63,924 nt of DNA from JBMNRY01 sp050944915 (GCA_050944915.1 JBMNRY010000001.1:1-63924); one strand, 5' to 3'. Shown: positions 1 to 8,164, counted from the stretch's first letter. Notes: generated by a model not told the origin, from the sequence alone. A program made the numbers and translations.

Positions 1-1022
1 GGCTGCCGGGTGGTGGCCCCGATGAGGACGAAGTCGGCCGGAGCTCCCTTTTCAAACAAATGCCTAATATATTTCGGTATATTAGGATCCTCGGGATCAT
101 AATAAGGCGATTCAAAGGTAACCCGTTTATCCTCCAGCACTTTCAGCAGCTTATTCTGCAGAATAGGTTCCAATTCACCGATCTCATCAATAAATAGCAC
201 ACCGCCGTGGGCTTCGGTGACCAAACCTAATTTTGGTTCCGGTATGGCGCCGTCGGCCATTTCCCTTTTGGCCCCTTGGTAAATCGGATCATGGACTGAA
301 CCCAGGAGGGGATTGGTGGCCTCCCGGGGATCCCAACGGATGGTGGTTCCATCGACCTCGACGAAGGGCGCTTCGGGACCGAAGGGCGTATGGGCTAACT
401 GGCGGGCATGTTCTAAAGCCAGGCGAGCCACCGTCGTTTTGCCCACCCCAGGCGGTCCATAGATGAGGATATGTTGGGGGTAGGGAGAAGCCAGCTTGGA
501 CAAGATGGATCGGATGCCTTGCCCCTGGCCGACTACTTCCCCTAGGGAAGCCGGCCGCATCAATTCCAATGCGGAACGGGACAAGCCCCGGGCCTCCAGT
601 TTTTGCAAGTAGGCATACTTCTTTAGTGTATGGGCGTTATCGGGGTTGCCCTCCCGCAGGATTTCTAGAGTCAATTCCTTGACATAATCGGCCTGACGTT
701 CCTGCATCCGCCGGGTGATCTTGGCTTCTAAGCGCTCTTCCAGCTTCCTGCGCACCAGAATTTCGGTGATTTTCTCTTCCAGTTGATCAAGGCGCGCTTG
801 GAGCTCCCCTTGGGATGGGGAATCAAAACCGATTACCTTTTCTAACGCGGCCAAGCGGTCTTCAGGTTGGGATGAACGCATTAAATGCAAGGCCCCGATG
901 CGGCCTGCCTTGGCTTGCAATTCTTCAGGGCCATATGCTTTAGTCAACAGGCCCATCAAGGCATTAACATGCTGTAGCAGGCCGATTTTCTCTGTCGGCT
1001 CCTGGGCCGATAAACCTTTCAT
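1..1022 (-). CDS. lonC: Lon-family AAA+ ATPase/protease LonC, N-terminal part (cut by window edge)
   Basis: An open frame of about 340 codons starts at ATG 1022 and runs off the left edge without a stop. The start is preceded by a GGAAGGGG ribosome site 7 nt upstream. The first 170 residues are helical and charged. A Walker A motif GPPGVGKT lies near residue 189, and a Walker B motif LFIDEIGE near residue 277, in the style of the LonB/LonC branch of ATP-dependent proteases. The Ser-Lys protease domain would lie outside the window. It sits directly downstream of rplI on the same strand, the place lonC holds in many Clostridia. LonB or a RuvB/Sigma54-type AAA+ protein are alternatives, but the N-terminal region and context favour LonC. 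Confidence 0.8.
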   Translation of the reverse strand, partial: MKGLSAQEPTEKIGLLQHVNALMGLLTKAYGPEELQAKAGRIGALHLMRSSQPEDRLAALEKVIGFDSPSQGELQARLDQLEEKITEILVRRKLEERLEAKITRRMQERQADYVKELTLEILREGNPDNAHTLKKYAYLQKLEARGLSRSALELMRPASLGEVVGQGQGIRSILSKLASPYPQHILIYGPPGVGKTTVARLALEHARQLAHTPFGPEAPFVEVDGTTIRWDPREATNPLLGSVHDPIYQGAKREMADGAIPEPKLGLVTEAHGGVLFIDEIGELEPILQNKLLKVLEDKRVTFESPYYDPEDPNIPKYIRHLFEKGAPADFVLIGATTRQ

Positions 1023-1060
1023 GAAGCATCCCCTTCCCTACCCGCTCCTCCTTAAGCCTT

Positions 1061-1510
1061 TCATTTAGCTTCCGTGACTTCGACTGTGATGTTTGCTACC
1101 ATTTGCGGATAGAGGCGCACACCGACCTGGTATGTGCCCAGGGCTTTGATGTTTTCGGCCAACTCCACTTTCCGCCGATCTATGTCGATGCCGAACTGTC
1201 CCTTTATCGCATCGGCCACATCTTGGCCGGTGACCGAGCCGAACAGACGGCCCCCTTCACCACATTTAGCGTGTACGATAACCTTACCTCCGTCGAGCTT
1301 TGCCAATACGGCCTCTGCTTCAGCCTTCTCCTTCTCGGCCCGGCGGGCGGCAGCTTTCTTTTGGGTTTGCAGCTGCTTCATCTGCCCTGCAGTAGCTTCG
1401 ACGGCTAATTGGCGGGGAATCAGGTAGTTGCGGGCATAACCATCGTTAACATCCACAACATCACCCTTCTTCCCAATTTTTTTCACGTCTTCCAGCAGTA
1501 TGACGCGCAT
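1061..1510 (-). CDS. rplI: 50S ribosomal protein L9
   Basis: The 149-residue protein begins MRVILLEDVKKIGKKGDVV, the standard N-domain of bL9, which binds domain V of 23S rRNA. The long connecting helix is seen as the Lys/Ala/Glu-rich stretch at residues 40-75, and the C-terminal domain follows with the usual GGRLFGSVT motif near residue 87. Length matches the family. It follows yybS by 49 nt and precedes lonC. In many relatives a DHH-family phosphodiesterase (gdpP) lies between yybS and rplI; here it does not. Confidence 0.97.
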   Translation of the reverse strand: MRVILLEDVKKIGKKGDVVDVNDGYARNYLIPRQLAVEATAGQMKQLQTQKKAAARRAEKEKAEAEAVLAKLDGGKVIVHAKCGEGGRLFGSVTGQDVADAIKGQFGIDIDRRKVELAENIKALGTYQVGVRLYPQMVANITVEVTEAK

Positions 1511-1529
1511 CTTTCCCCCTCCTTGTAGA

Positions 1530-2480
1530 CTAATTTTCGGCCCTTTCCAGTTTCCGAAAATCGAACCAGGTATCGAAAAGACCGGCCCAGATGACGAAAA
1601 CGGAAAAGGCTGTCCCTGGAAGCAGGATCAAAAAGAGGATGAACCCCCGCATGAATCCTACTATGTTGTATTTATCTAATAAGAACCACACTAAAGCTAA
1701 ACCCTGGATCAAGAAAAAGTAGGTAAACAGAATCTGCAGATTGCTGGCAATAGTTTGGGCTAGATCACCTTTGGCGACCAACGGTAGGCCTAAACCGAGG
1801 ATGTAACCCCAGGCGGTATACCAGGGAAACTTCCACTGGGCAAAGGGCGGAAACCACCCTATTTCATGGCCTAACCGCCCAAGGATCAATCGGGTGAGCC
1901 AAAAATTGAGGAAGGCCAACAAAAGGGCCGACAACAAGAAGGTGGCCGGCAAGACCCGTTTCATCATGGCCATCATTTCCTGGAGCATTGTCTGGGCTTC
2001 GGCGATTTGGTCGGGTTCCATACCGAGGCCTTCGTAAACCCGGCTAATCTGATCCGCGGAAATCTCGAAGGATTCGAGCAACATCTCCATCACATTGACG
2101 CCGAAGAAGGCTTGGGAAACAAGGATCAATAGAACATAGGCGATTAAGGACGCGCCAACGCCGATGAGCAGCACCCGTGGGGCACTTAAATTCTCGCCCA
2201 TAGCCGCCCCTAAGGCCACCCCTACTAAGCCGAAAACTAAAAGAAGGATGACTGTGGTCGAGATATGGATTAAGATACCAGCCAAAAGGGAAGAGGTGAT
2301 GGCGACTAAAATTCCCTGCCGCAACCCATGACGGTAAACAAGGATAGCTAGGGGGACTGGAACGATGAAGAAGACGTAAGGAAAAACATAGGCCCCTAGT
2401 AGTGATAATAGGACCGTGATGGCCGCTAGCATTGCTCCTTCCGTTAAGGAGCGGGTTTCGTGCCTACCCAAAAACTTCAC
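1530..2480 (-). CDS. yybS: YybS-family (DUF2232) polytopic membrane protein
   Basis: The 316-residue protein is very hydrophobic, with about eight predicted membrane segments, the first at residues 17-45. Its position beside rpsR and rplI is that of YybS/DUF2232 proteins in Bacillota, whose biochemical role is unknown; an ECF-transporter S-component-like fold has been suggested for the family. The amphipathic region at residues 130-170, rich in Met and Glu, lies between membrane segments. The start ATG overlaps the stop of the upstream MazG-like gene (ATGA), so the two are probably translationally coupled. Family assignment rests on topology and synteny. Confidence 0.75.
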   Translation of the reverse strand: MKFLGRHETRSLTEGAMLAAITVLLSLLGAYVFPYVFFIVPVPLAILVYRHGLRQGILVAITSSLLAGILIHISTTVILLLVFGLVGVALGAAMGENLSAPRVLLIGVGASLIAYVLLILVSQAFFGVNVMEMLLESFEISADQISRVYEGLGMEPDQIAEAQTMLQEMMAMMKRVLPATFLLSALLLAFLNFWLTRLILGRLGHEIGWFPPFAQWKFPWYTAWGYILGLGLPLVAKGDLAQTIASNLQILFTYFFLIQGLALVWFLLDKYNIVGFMRGFILFLILLPGTAFSVFVIWAGLFDTWFDFRKLERAEN

Positions 2481-2794
2481 CTCTTATCATTTTCTAGATA
2501 ATGCAACAGAGCGGAAAAATCACCGTACCATTTTTCGATTTCGTGATCCTGCTCGATATTGGCCTTCACCTTGTTTTGTACCTTAGTCCCTAAACGGGAA
2601 AAGGAAATGCCCAGTCGACGGGCCAAGATGTAACTGCCCACCATCAGGTTAGCTAAAGCATCGAGGATCCGTTCCTCGCTATCGCTGAGCAAAGCCTTGA
2701 ACAAGGCCGCTAGACTGCCCAGAAGTTCGACTTTCAGCCACTCGATGGTTCGTAGGTTGCGAGCGATATCGACATCGGGTTTAGAGAGTTCCAC
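2477..2794 (-). CDS. MazG-like family small protein
   Basis: This 105-residue, mostly helical protein carries the features of the MazG-like family found beside rpsR in Clostridia: an N-terminal VDIARNLRTIEWLKVELLGS helix and a central all-helical segment. The classical MazG metal motif EExxE is not evident, so pyrophosphatase activity is uncertain. It lies in the rpsF-ssb-rpsR-yybS strand, 165 nt downstream of rpsR and overlapping yybS by 4 nt. A role in nucleotide house-cleaning is inferred only from the family name. Confidence 0.6.
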   Translation of the reverse strand: MELSKPDVDIARNLRTIEWLKVELLGSLAALFKALLSDSEERILDALANLMVGSYILARRLGISFSRLGTKVQNKVKANIEQDHEIEKWYGDFSALLHYLENDKR

Positions 2795-2906
2795 CTATCA
2801 TCCCTCCCTGGCCTTTGCGCACCATAATTAGTTCCACGCTCGAAAAACCATCTCCTGCTCCCGACTAGACTGTAATCCCTGGTAAAAAGGTCAATAATAT
2901 GGCGAA

Positions 2907-2931
2907 GAGGTAAACCATGATGGTTTACCTC
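2907..2931. terminator. Hairpin between rpsR and the MazG-like gene
   Basis: Perfect 11-bp arms GAGGTAAACCA / TGGTTTACCTC flank a 3-nt loop. The flank on the minus strand is TTCGCC, not a U-run, so this may be an attenuator or RNA-processing hairpin rather than a full terminator. It lies in the 165-nt gap after rpsR. Confidence 0.5.
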
Positions 2932-2959
2932 CTAAGGAGCCAATTATTCGAAACCAAAA

Positions 2960-3202
2960 TTATTCGACGGTGAAGGGCAGTAATGCTACCTGCCGGGACC
3001 GCTTAATGGCCGTCGTCAGCTGGCGCTGATGGCGGGCACAGTTACCGGAAATGCGGCGTGGTAGGATTTTACCCCGTTCGGTGATAAACCGACGTAATCT
3101 TCCCGTATCTTTATAATCGACCTGGTCGATTTTATCTACGCAGAACACGCAAACCTTGCGTTTTCTACCTCGTCTTTTCCCACGTCTTTCTCGGGTCGCC
3201 AC
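2960..3202 (-). CDS. rpsR: 30S ribosomal protein S18
   Basis: The 80-residue basic protein contains the bS18 core, with the CVFCVDK segment near residue 18, the KDTGRLRRFITERGKI motif and the ARHQRQLTTAIKRSRQ helix that packs against S6 on 16S rRNA. The start is a GTG preceded by GGAGGG. It follows ssb by 18 nt in the conserved rpsF-ssb-rpsR operon. The N-terminal run of Arg/Lys is normal for the family. Confidence 0.97.
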   Translation of the reverse strand: MATRERRGKRRGRKRKVCVFCVDKIDQVDYKDTGRLRRFITERGKILPRRISGNCARHQRQLTTAIKRSRQVALLPFTVE

Positions 3203-3220
3203 CTGCTTCCCTCCTCACAT

Positions 3221-3601
3221 TTAAAAAGGCAGATCATCTTCCATTCCCGGGGGCAGATCCCCCGTATCCCCTTGTTCGCCCGATCTAGGCCAATCAAGGA
3301 AACGAACGGAATCTGCAACGACTTCGGCGACTTGTCTTCTTGAGCCATCTTGGGCTTCGTAGCTACGAATCTGCAGACGTCCATCGACACCGACCAAACG
3401 GCCCTTGCCTAAATTATTGGCACAAATTTCCGCTAGTTTACGCCAAGTGACGATATCGATGAAGTCGGTCTCCCGTTCTCCCTGCTGATTCGTATAAGGC
3501 CGATCCACCGCGATCCGAAAGGTGGTCACGGCAATCCCCGATTGAGTATAACGCAATTGCGGATCGGCCACCAGTCGGCCAATCAAGACGATCCTATTCA
3601 A
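3221..3601 (-). CDS. ssb: Single-stranded DNA-binding protein
   Basis: The 126-residue protein starts MNRIVLIGRLVADPQLRYT and has the OB-fold of bacterial SSB through about residue 105. It ends in the acidic tip MEDDLPF, which recruits replication and repair partners. The linker between fold and tip is only about 15 residues, much shorter than the 60-70-residue linker of Bacillus subtilis SsbA, so this is a compact SSB. It sits between rpsF and rpsR, as is standard in Bacillota, with the start 20 nt after rpsF. Confidence 0.97.
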   Translation of the reverse strand: MNRIVLIGRLVADPQLRYTQSGIAVTTFRIAVDRPYTNQQGERETDFIDIVTWRKLAEICANNLGKGRLVGVDGRLQIRSYEAQDGSRRQVAEVVADSVRFLDWPRSGEQGDTGDLPPGMEDDLPF

Positions 3602-3620
3602 CAGAGCCGCCTCCTTTGGC

Positions 3621-3914
3621 TCATTTTTCTTCGATTCGCACTAATAAATGGCGAATGATATCCGGTGTGATCCCCACGATACGCTGTAGCTCTTCCACAC
3701 CGGCAGTCCCTACTCGGAACTGCATCACCACATAGAAGCCTTCGGTGAAATCTCTGATTTCATAGGCCAAACGGCGCTTACCCCACTTGTCTAACTTGGT
3801 GATCTCACCACCATCATCGGTGATGATCCCTTGGAGACGCTGCAGGATAGCCTCCATGGCTTCATCCTCGTCTAGTTGCGGGTTGAAAACCAGCATCATT
3901 TCATAAGATTGCAC
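3621..3914 (-). CDS. rpsF: 30S ribosomal protein S6
   Basis: The 97-residue protein shows the bS6 ferredoxin-like fold: MQSYEMMLVFNP strand, the KLDKWGKRRLAYEI motif at residues 41-54 and the GFYVVMQF strand. It pairs with S18 in the 30S platform. The start is a GTG at 3914 preceded by a strong GGAGGAGGTGAG site; the ATG codons five residues later would cut the first strand. First gene of the rpsF-ssb-rpsR block, with a good promoter 70-95 nt upstream. Confidence 0.97.
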   Translation of the reverse strand: MQSYEMMLVFNPQLDEDEAMEAILQRLQGIITDDGGEITKLDKWGKRRLAYEIRDFTEGFYVVMQFRVGTAGVEELQRIVGITPDIIRHLLVRIEEK

Positions 3915-3982
3915 CGTAAGCTCACCTCCTCCCCATGGACATAAGGCCCCAACTCGCTGGCTGGAGCAGGGATTGCACGTAC

Positions 3983-4011
3983 ATTATACCACCGGTGCAT
4001 AGCATTCGCAA
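3983..4011 (-). promoter_or_regulatory. Sigma-A-type promoter of the rpsF operon
   Basis: On the minus strand a TTGCGA -35 box (4006-4011) and a perfect TATAAT -10 box (3983-3988) are separated by 17 nt. They lie about 70 nt upstream of the rpsF start and point toward it. Confidence 0.75.
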
Positions 4012-4080
4012 CCTGGCTTTCCTTTACGCCCTCCCGACCAAGGACGGCCCCAGGAGGGAAGAGGAAATTTTTCCCCCATC

Positions 4081-4110
4081 TTGACAAGGGTAGTTGGAGG
4101 AAGTTATCCT
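4081..4110 (+). promoter_or_regulatory. Probable promoter of sdpR-sdpI
   Basis: A perfect TTGACA -35 box (4081-4086) and a TATCCT -10-like box (4105-4110) are separated by 18 nt. The operator palindrome lies immediately downstream, so a bound repressor would block the polymerase. Confidence 0.6.
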
Positions 4111-4114
4111 AAGG

Positions 4115-4138
4115 ATAGTTAGATGTTTATCTAACTAT
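4115..4138. promoter_or_regulatory. Operator palindrome for the ArsR/SdpR-type regulator
   Basis: A perfect inverted repeat with 10-bp arms ATAGTTAGAT / ATCTAACTAT and a 4-nt spacer lies between the promoter and the sdpR start. ArsR-family repressors usually bind such sites in their own promoter, so autorepression is inferred. Confidence 0.7.
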
Positions 4139-4162
4139 TTAACGAAAGGGGAGGTGGTCCCT

Positions 4163-4456
4163 TTGTCCCCAAGCAATCAGGTATTTAAAGCCCTGGCTGA
4201 TCCGACCAGGCGGCAAATCCTCCGGCTGTTAGCCGATGGGGACCGACCCGCTGGTGAAATCGCAGCCCAATTTTCCATTTCCAAACCAAGTATTTCCCAC
4301 CATCTGAATATCTTAAAACAAGCGGGATTAATCAGCGACGAACGTCAGGGCCAAAATATCTACTACAGCTTGGAAACAACGGTATTCCACGAAGTCATCG
4401 GTTGGTTCTACGATTTTTTAGATAAGAAGGTTCGAAAGGAGGATCGAGATGCTTAA
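4163..4456 (+). CDS. sdpR: ArsR/SdpR-family autorepressor
   Basis: From TTG 4163 the protein has 97 residues and matches the SdpR branch of ArsR repressors: VFKALADPTRRQILRLL, then the recognition helix region ISKPSISHHLNILKQAGLI. No CxC metal-binding pair of ArsR/CadC is present, which favours SdpR over a metal sensor. I chose TTG 4163 because it has an AAGGGGAGGTGG ribosome site and gives the family N-terminus; an upstream ATG at 4094 would run through the operator. The next gene, sdpI, overlaps by 8 nt. In B. subtilis, membrane SdpI sequesters SdpR when the SdpC toxin is sensed; the same circuit is plausible here, though no sdpC is visible. Confidence 0.85.
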   Translation: MSPSNQVFKALADPTRRQILRLLADGDRPAGEIAAQFSISKPSISHHLNILKQAGLISDERQGQNIYYSLETTVFHEVIGWFYDFLDKKVRKEDRDA

Positions 4457-5093
4457 AAGCAAAGGAGATGTTCTCATTCTTCTCTGGATACTGGCCATGC
4501 TGGTTCTCGGGGCCCTTCTCTACCCCCATTTGCCCGAACAGGTTCCCTCCCATTGGAATATCAAGGGGGAAGTCGATGGTTATTCGGGTCCCTTCTGGGG
4601 CGCCTTTGGCCTGCCCTTGCTGACCTTAGCTTGTTATGTAGGTATGGCCCTGCTGCCCCAGATCGATCCCCGCCGGGAAAATTACCGTCGGTTTGCCGCC
4701 AGCTACAACTTGTTTCGCCGGGGAATGGTCCTTTTCTTCTCGGTCATGTACGGGGTGACCCTTTTAGCCGCCTTCGATTACGATGTGAATGTAAGCCTCA
4801 TCATTCAGATTAGCGTAGCCCTGCTGTTTATTTTCATCGGTAACATGATGGGACGGTTCAAGTTTAATTACTTCGTCGGCATCCGCACCCCATGGACCTT
4901 GGCCGACGAAGAAGTATGGCGCCGCACCCACCGGGTGGGCGGGCGGCTGTGGGTCATCGCAGGGTTCATCGGTCTAATCGCTGCCCTTCTGCCCCCGCCG
5001 GCTAATTTCATCCTGCTCATGGGCAGTATCGGACTAGCATCTATCGGTACCATCATCTATTCCTACTACGTGTTCCGAAAAAAGACCGGCTAA
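4449..5093 (+). CDS. sdpI: SdpI-family membrane protein (DUF1648 plus SdpI domain)
   Basis: The 214-residue protein has about six membrane segments. The N-terminal half has the DUF1648 motif LPEQVPSHWNIKGEVDGY (residues 28-45), and the C-terminal half the SdpI signature GRFKFNYFVGIRTPWTL (residues 135-151) followed by VWRRTHRVGG. SdpI in B. subtilis gives immunity to the SdpC toxin and transmits its presence to SdpR. It overlaps sdpR by 8 nt, so the two are coupled. Its stop overlaps the convergent DUF951 gene by a few bases. Confidence 0.88.
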   Translation: MLKSKGDVLILLWILAMLVLGALLYPHLPEQVPSHWNIKGEVDGYSGPFWGAFGLPLLTLACYVGMALLPQIDPRRENYRRFAASYNLFRRGMVLFFSVMYGVTLLAAFDYDVNVSLIIQISVALLFIFIGNMMGRFKFNYFVGIRTPWTLADEEVWRRTHRVGGRLWVIAGFIGLIAALLPPPANFILLMGSIGLASIGTIIYSYYVFRKKTG

Positions 5094-5278
5094 TCTCCTG
5101 AAGTAGAAAGGATTTTCCGGACGCCCTTTTCAAACTTGGGCCGGGACAGCATGACAATCCGGCCGCAACCTTGGCATTTGATCCGGAAATCCATGCCCAC
5201 CCGCAAGACTTCCCATTCTTTACTGCCACAGGGATGTTCCTTTTTCATCTCCACGATATCGCCTAAACGGAATTTCAT
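5090..5278 (-). CDS. DUF951 small protein
   Basis: This 62-residue protein begins MKFRLGDIVEMKKEHPCGSKEW and has the conserved CGSxxW and CxxCGR motifs (Cys17, Cys36 and Cys39) typical of DUF951, a family of unknown function conserved near the origin of Bacillota. The pattern suggests a small SH3-like or zinc-binding fold. It is convergent with sdpI and overlaps its stop codon. A 10-bp hairpin lies just before its ribosome site. Confidence 0.85.
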   Translation of the reverse strand: MKFRLGDIVEMKKEHPCGSKEWEVLRVGMDFRIKCQGCGRIVMLSRPKFEKGVRKILSTSGD

Positions 5279-5288
5279 GGCTTCCTTT

Positions 5289-5311
5289 CTGCCAGGCCCA
5301 AGGCCTGGCAG
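5289..5311. promoter_or_regulatory. Hairpin in the leader of the DUF951 gene
   Basis: Perfect 10-bp arms CTGCCAGGCC / GGCCTGGCAG with a CAA loop lie 11 nt upstream of the start codon on the minus strand, with AAAGGAAG between hairpin and ATG. It separates an upstream GAGGAGGTG from the start, so it could influence translation. Inference only. Confidence 0.45.
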
Positions 5312-5481
5312 TTACCTTCACCTCCTCAAATCCAATCCATTCCTAACAAATCTTTGCTGTCGACGGAAACCAGTGCCTATGGTATGCTGTACAAAAGATA
5401 TTTTAAGCCTATTATGCCATAACAAGGACGGCCACCGCCAGGGTTCGACCTTAGAGTTGGCCTGTATTAAGGAGGATTTCC

Positions 5482-6165
5482 GTGTCCAAGCTGCCTTTGG
5501 CCATATTCCTGGTGATTCTTTTGACCACTACCAGCTGGGCCCAGCCCCTCCAAGTAAAGACGGAAGTGATCTCCCACGGGGATGATCTAGCCCAAATCCA
5601 ACTCCACCTGCCTGTCATCGAGGGTATCGCCGATGAAGACCTGGCCCGAAGGGTCAACGACCTTCTGCGGGATCCCTTTTTGGCCTGGGCAGAGGAAATC
5701 ACCGCCTTAGGCCACGAGACCTATGAAGAAATGGGCGCTGAATTACCTTGGTTTCCTTATCATCTGGAGGCCGATTATGAGGTGAAATATAACGATGGGC
5801 GTTATTTTTCCTTGACCCAATTGGGTTGGGCATTTACCGGCGGTGCCCATGGCCTGCCGGTCTTATCAAGCTCAAATTTGGATTTAGTCGCCGGCCAGGT
5901 ATTGACCTCTCCCCAGGATTTAGCCTTAAGGCCCGATCATCGAGAGATCATCCTCACCGAAATCAACAGGCAAATAGCGGCCCGTCCGGAAGACTATTTC
6001 GATCCCCAGGTCGATGATTTCCAAGAAGATGCCTTTTATCTAACCCCCGAAGGGTTAGTCATCTACTATCAGCCCTATGAGATCGCCCCCTATGTCACAG
6101 GGATTCCCCAATTCTCCATCCCTTGGGATCTACTGCATCCTCTCCCTGAGGACTTTGGATCCTAA
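5482..6165 (+). CDS. Secreted DUF4163/DUF3298-type protein
   Basis: The 227-residue protein starts at GTG 5482 after AAGGAGGA and has a cleavable signal peptide (hydrophobic LPLAIFLVILLTTTSWAQ). The first half resembles the DUF4163 (PdaC-like N-terminal) domain and the second the DUF3298 domain, with the GGAHG motif near residue 119 and the family ending PYVTGIPQFSIPWDLL. These domains occur in secreted or envelope proteins such as RsiV and PdaC; RsiV binds lysozyme. No deacetylase or membrane anchor is fused, so only the extracytoplasmic module is present. Function is not known. Confidence 0.7.
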   Translation: MSKLPLAIFLVILLTTTSWAQPLQVKTEVISHGDDLAQIQLHLPVIEGIADEDLARRVNDLLRDPFLAWAEEITALGHETYEEMGAELPWFPYHLEADYEVKYNDGRYFSLTQLGWAFTGGAHGLPVLSSSNLDLVAGQVLTSPQDLALRPDHREIILTEINRQIAARPEDYFDPQVDDFQEDAFYLTPEGLVIYYQPYEIAPYVTGIPQFSIPWDLLHPLPEDFGS

Positions 6166-6286
6166 TCCGATTGAAGCTAACCTTCAAAGGCTTTTTTCTG
6201 CCCATAAGGAATATATGACCAGGAGTTCGACCCTGTGGCGAGAAGATGTTTGGGAAAACCTATAAAGAAAGGAAGATTCCTAATCT

Positions 6287-7228
6287 ATGAATTCCATCTT
6301 CGCTATGGTCCTCAATCTAACGTCCCAACGTAAAGGATTGGTCCTCTTTTTAATGACCGGATTGGTCTTAGGCCTCCTGGCCGGCCATAACCTCCCCGGT
6401 CGAGCCCGGGCTGCCGCCGATGATGTGGTCCTGTTTATCAACGGTGAGCCCATCACCAAGGATGAATTTTACGGACGGCTCGAGCAAGAAGGAGGACAGG
6501 AGATCCTCCAACAAATGATCATGGAAAAGGTAGTCTACCAGGCGGCGGAAGCAGCTGGGATCACCCCCGATCCCGAACAATTGGAAGAAGAATTTCAAAC
6601 CTTTAAGGCCGGTTACTTCTTGGATGAACAGCATTTCCAGATGACTTTGGCCCAATATGGGATTACAGAAGACCAGCTCCGCCGGGAAATGAAGTTGATG
6701 TCCATCTTAGAAGAACTGGCTGCCAAAGATGTGATCATCACCGAGGCCGATATCGAAGCCTATTTCGCCGAAAACAAAACTCGCTTCGATCAGCCAGAAC
6801 AAGTGCGGGCCAGTCATATCCTCGTCGATGATGAAGCGCTAGCAGCAGAAATCCTCGCCCAGCTCCAAGAAGGAGCCGATTTTGCCCAGTTAGCAGCCGA
6901 GCATTCCATCGACCCCGGCAGTAAGGAACGGGGCGGTGATTTAGGATTCTTTACCGAAGACAGGATGGTGCCCGAATTCAGCGCCGCCGCCTTCGCTTTA
7001 GATGTGGGAGAATTAAGTGAAGTCGTTCAATCCACCTACGGCTACCACATCATCCTCGTCACCGACCGGCAGGAAGCAGTGGAAGCTACCTTGGAAAGCA
7101 GCAAAGACCAGATTCAACAGCTGCTGCGGCAAGAAAGGGCCCGCGATGTGAACGAAGTCTTCCAAGAACTGCGCACCGGGGCTAAAATCGAAGTGAAGTG
7201 GGAACAATATGCTCCCTTAGGTCAGTAG
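6287..7228 (+). CDS. PrsA/SurA-like parvulin peptidyl-prolyl isomerase
   Basis: The 313-residue protein has an N-terminal hydrophobic segment ending ARA (about residue 42), then a SurA-N-like chaperone region, and a parvulin (PpiC) domain at about residues 165-270 with the motifs RASHILV, ERGGDLGFF and YGYHIILV. It would assist folding of exported proteins outside the cytoplasmic membrane. The signal sequence lacks a lipobox Cys, so unlike B. subtilis PrsA it is probably periplasmic or membrane-anchored rather than a lipoprotein, which suits a diderm cell. A strong terminator follows. Confidence 0.88.
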   Translation: MNSIFAMVLNLTSQRKGLVLFLMTGLVLGLLAGHNLPGRARAAADDVVLFINGEPITKDEFYGRLEQEGGQEILQQMIMEKVVYQAAEAAGITPDPEQLEEEFQTFKAGYFLDEQHFQMTLAQYGITEDQLRREMKLMSILEELAAKDVIITEADIEAYFAENKTRFDQPEQVRASHILVDDEALAAEILAQLQEGADFAQLAAEHSIDPGSKERGGDLGFFTEDRMVPEFSAAAFALDVGELSEVVQSTYGYHIILVTDRQEAVEATLESSKDQIQQLLRQERARDVNEVFQELRTGAKIEVKWEQYAPLGQ

Positions 7229-7240
7229 TAGAAATGGGTA

Positions 7241-7275
7241 GGGTCTATGGACAAACCATAGACCCTCTTTTTTTT
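7241..7275. terminator. Rho-independent terminator after the parvulin gene
   Basis: A perfect 10-bp stem GGGTCTATGG / CCATAGACCC with an ACAAA loop is followed by TCTTTTTTTTT. It lies between two convergent genes; the U-run serves the plus-strand gene. Confidence 0.93.
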
Positions 7276-8164
7276 ATTCCTCTTCACCTTTATTGGCGAT
7301 AACTAAATGATGGCGGGGATACGGTATGACAATACCGGCGGCATCGAAGGCATCTTTGATCCGACGGCGCAGCTCCCTTTCCATACCCCATTGGTTCATG
7401 GGCTTCGTCCGGGCCATGACGGTTAGCTCAACACCCCGCTCGCCCAAATCACTGACGCCGAGCACCCGTGGTTCCTCCACCAAATTGGGAAGGTCCCCTT
7501 GAATATTAGCAAAAAGCTCCTCCAAGACGCCGATGGCTCGATCGAGATTTTCCTCATAGGGGATGGTGACCGTCACCCGGGCCCGCATGGACTGACCCAT
7601 ATGGTTGGTGACCTGGTCGATGGAACCATTGGGGATAATATGCATCTCTCCCCCAAAATTCCGCAGTTTCGTCACCCGCAAACCCATCTCTTCCACCACG
7701 CCGCTGTGACCACCGATGGTTACATAATCACCAACACCAAAATGGTCTTCAAAGAGAATGAAAAAGCCGGTGATCACATCTTTGACCAGGTTTTGGGCCC
7801 CGAAACCGACGGCTAAACCACCGATCCCTGCGGTAGCCAAAATGGTGGCCGTTTGAATTCCCAATTCCCCCAAGAACATGGTGCCGCCGATGAAATAAAT
7901 GACATAACGGGAGATACTCTGGATGATGGTCCTTAAGGTTTTCGACCGGCGGGCATCGATATAGCCTTTGCCCTCTTCGGAAAGATTGAATAGTTTTTCG
8001 ATGAAGGCATCGGAGAAACTAACGGCTAACAGGGTGCCCAACAGGATTAGCCCTAAGCGGGCTAAAGTGCGCAACGCGACAAATACCAGTTCCGGCGAAA
8101 TGATTCCCTGCCAAATATCCATAGATGTCGTCGCCTTTGGTCCATCGGCTAGCGATGGAGCCAC
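7274..8164 (-). CDS. mscS: MscS-family small-conductance mechanosensitive channel
   Basis: The 296-residue protein has about three N-terminal membrane segments, the pore helix ILATAGIGGLAVGFGAQNLVKD (about residues 109-130), and the cytoplasmic beta domain with the GDYVTIGGHSGVVEEMGLR motif. It releases solutes on osmotic downshock. Start: a GTG at 8164 follows GGAGGT by 5 nt; an ATG 14 codons later has a weaker site. It is convergent with the parvulin gene and shares its terminator region. Synteny with DUF951 is common in Clostridia. Confidence 0.93.
   Translation of the reverse strand: MAPSLADGPKATTSMDIWQGIISPELVFVALRTLARLGLILLGTLLAVSFSDAFIEKLFNLSEEGKGYIDARRSKTLRTIIQSISRYVIYFIGGTMFLGELGIQTATILATAGIGGLAVGFGAQNLVKDVITGFFILFEDHFGVGDYVTIGGHSGVVEEMGLRVTKLRNFGGEMHIIPNGSIDQVTNHMGQSMRARVTVTIPYEENLDRAIGVLEELFANIQGDLPNLVEEPRVLGVSDLGERGVELTVMARTKPMNQWGMERELRRRIKDAFDAAGIVIPYPRHHLVIANKGEEE

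Noticed and set aside
3896..4087. 63-codon minus-strand frame upstream of rpsF
   Set aside because: It covers the rpsF promoter and has no conserved sequence.
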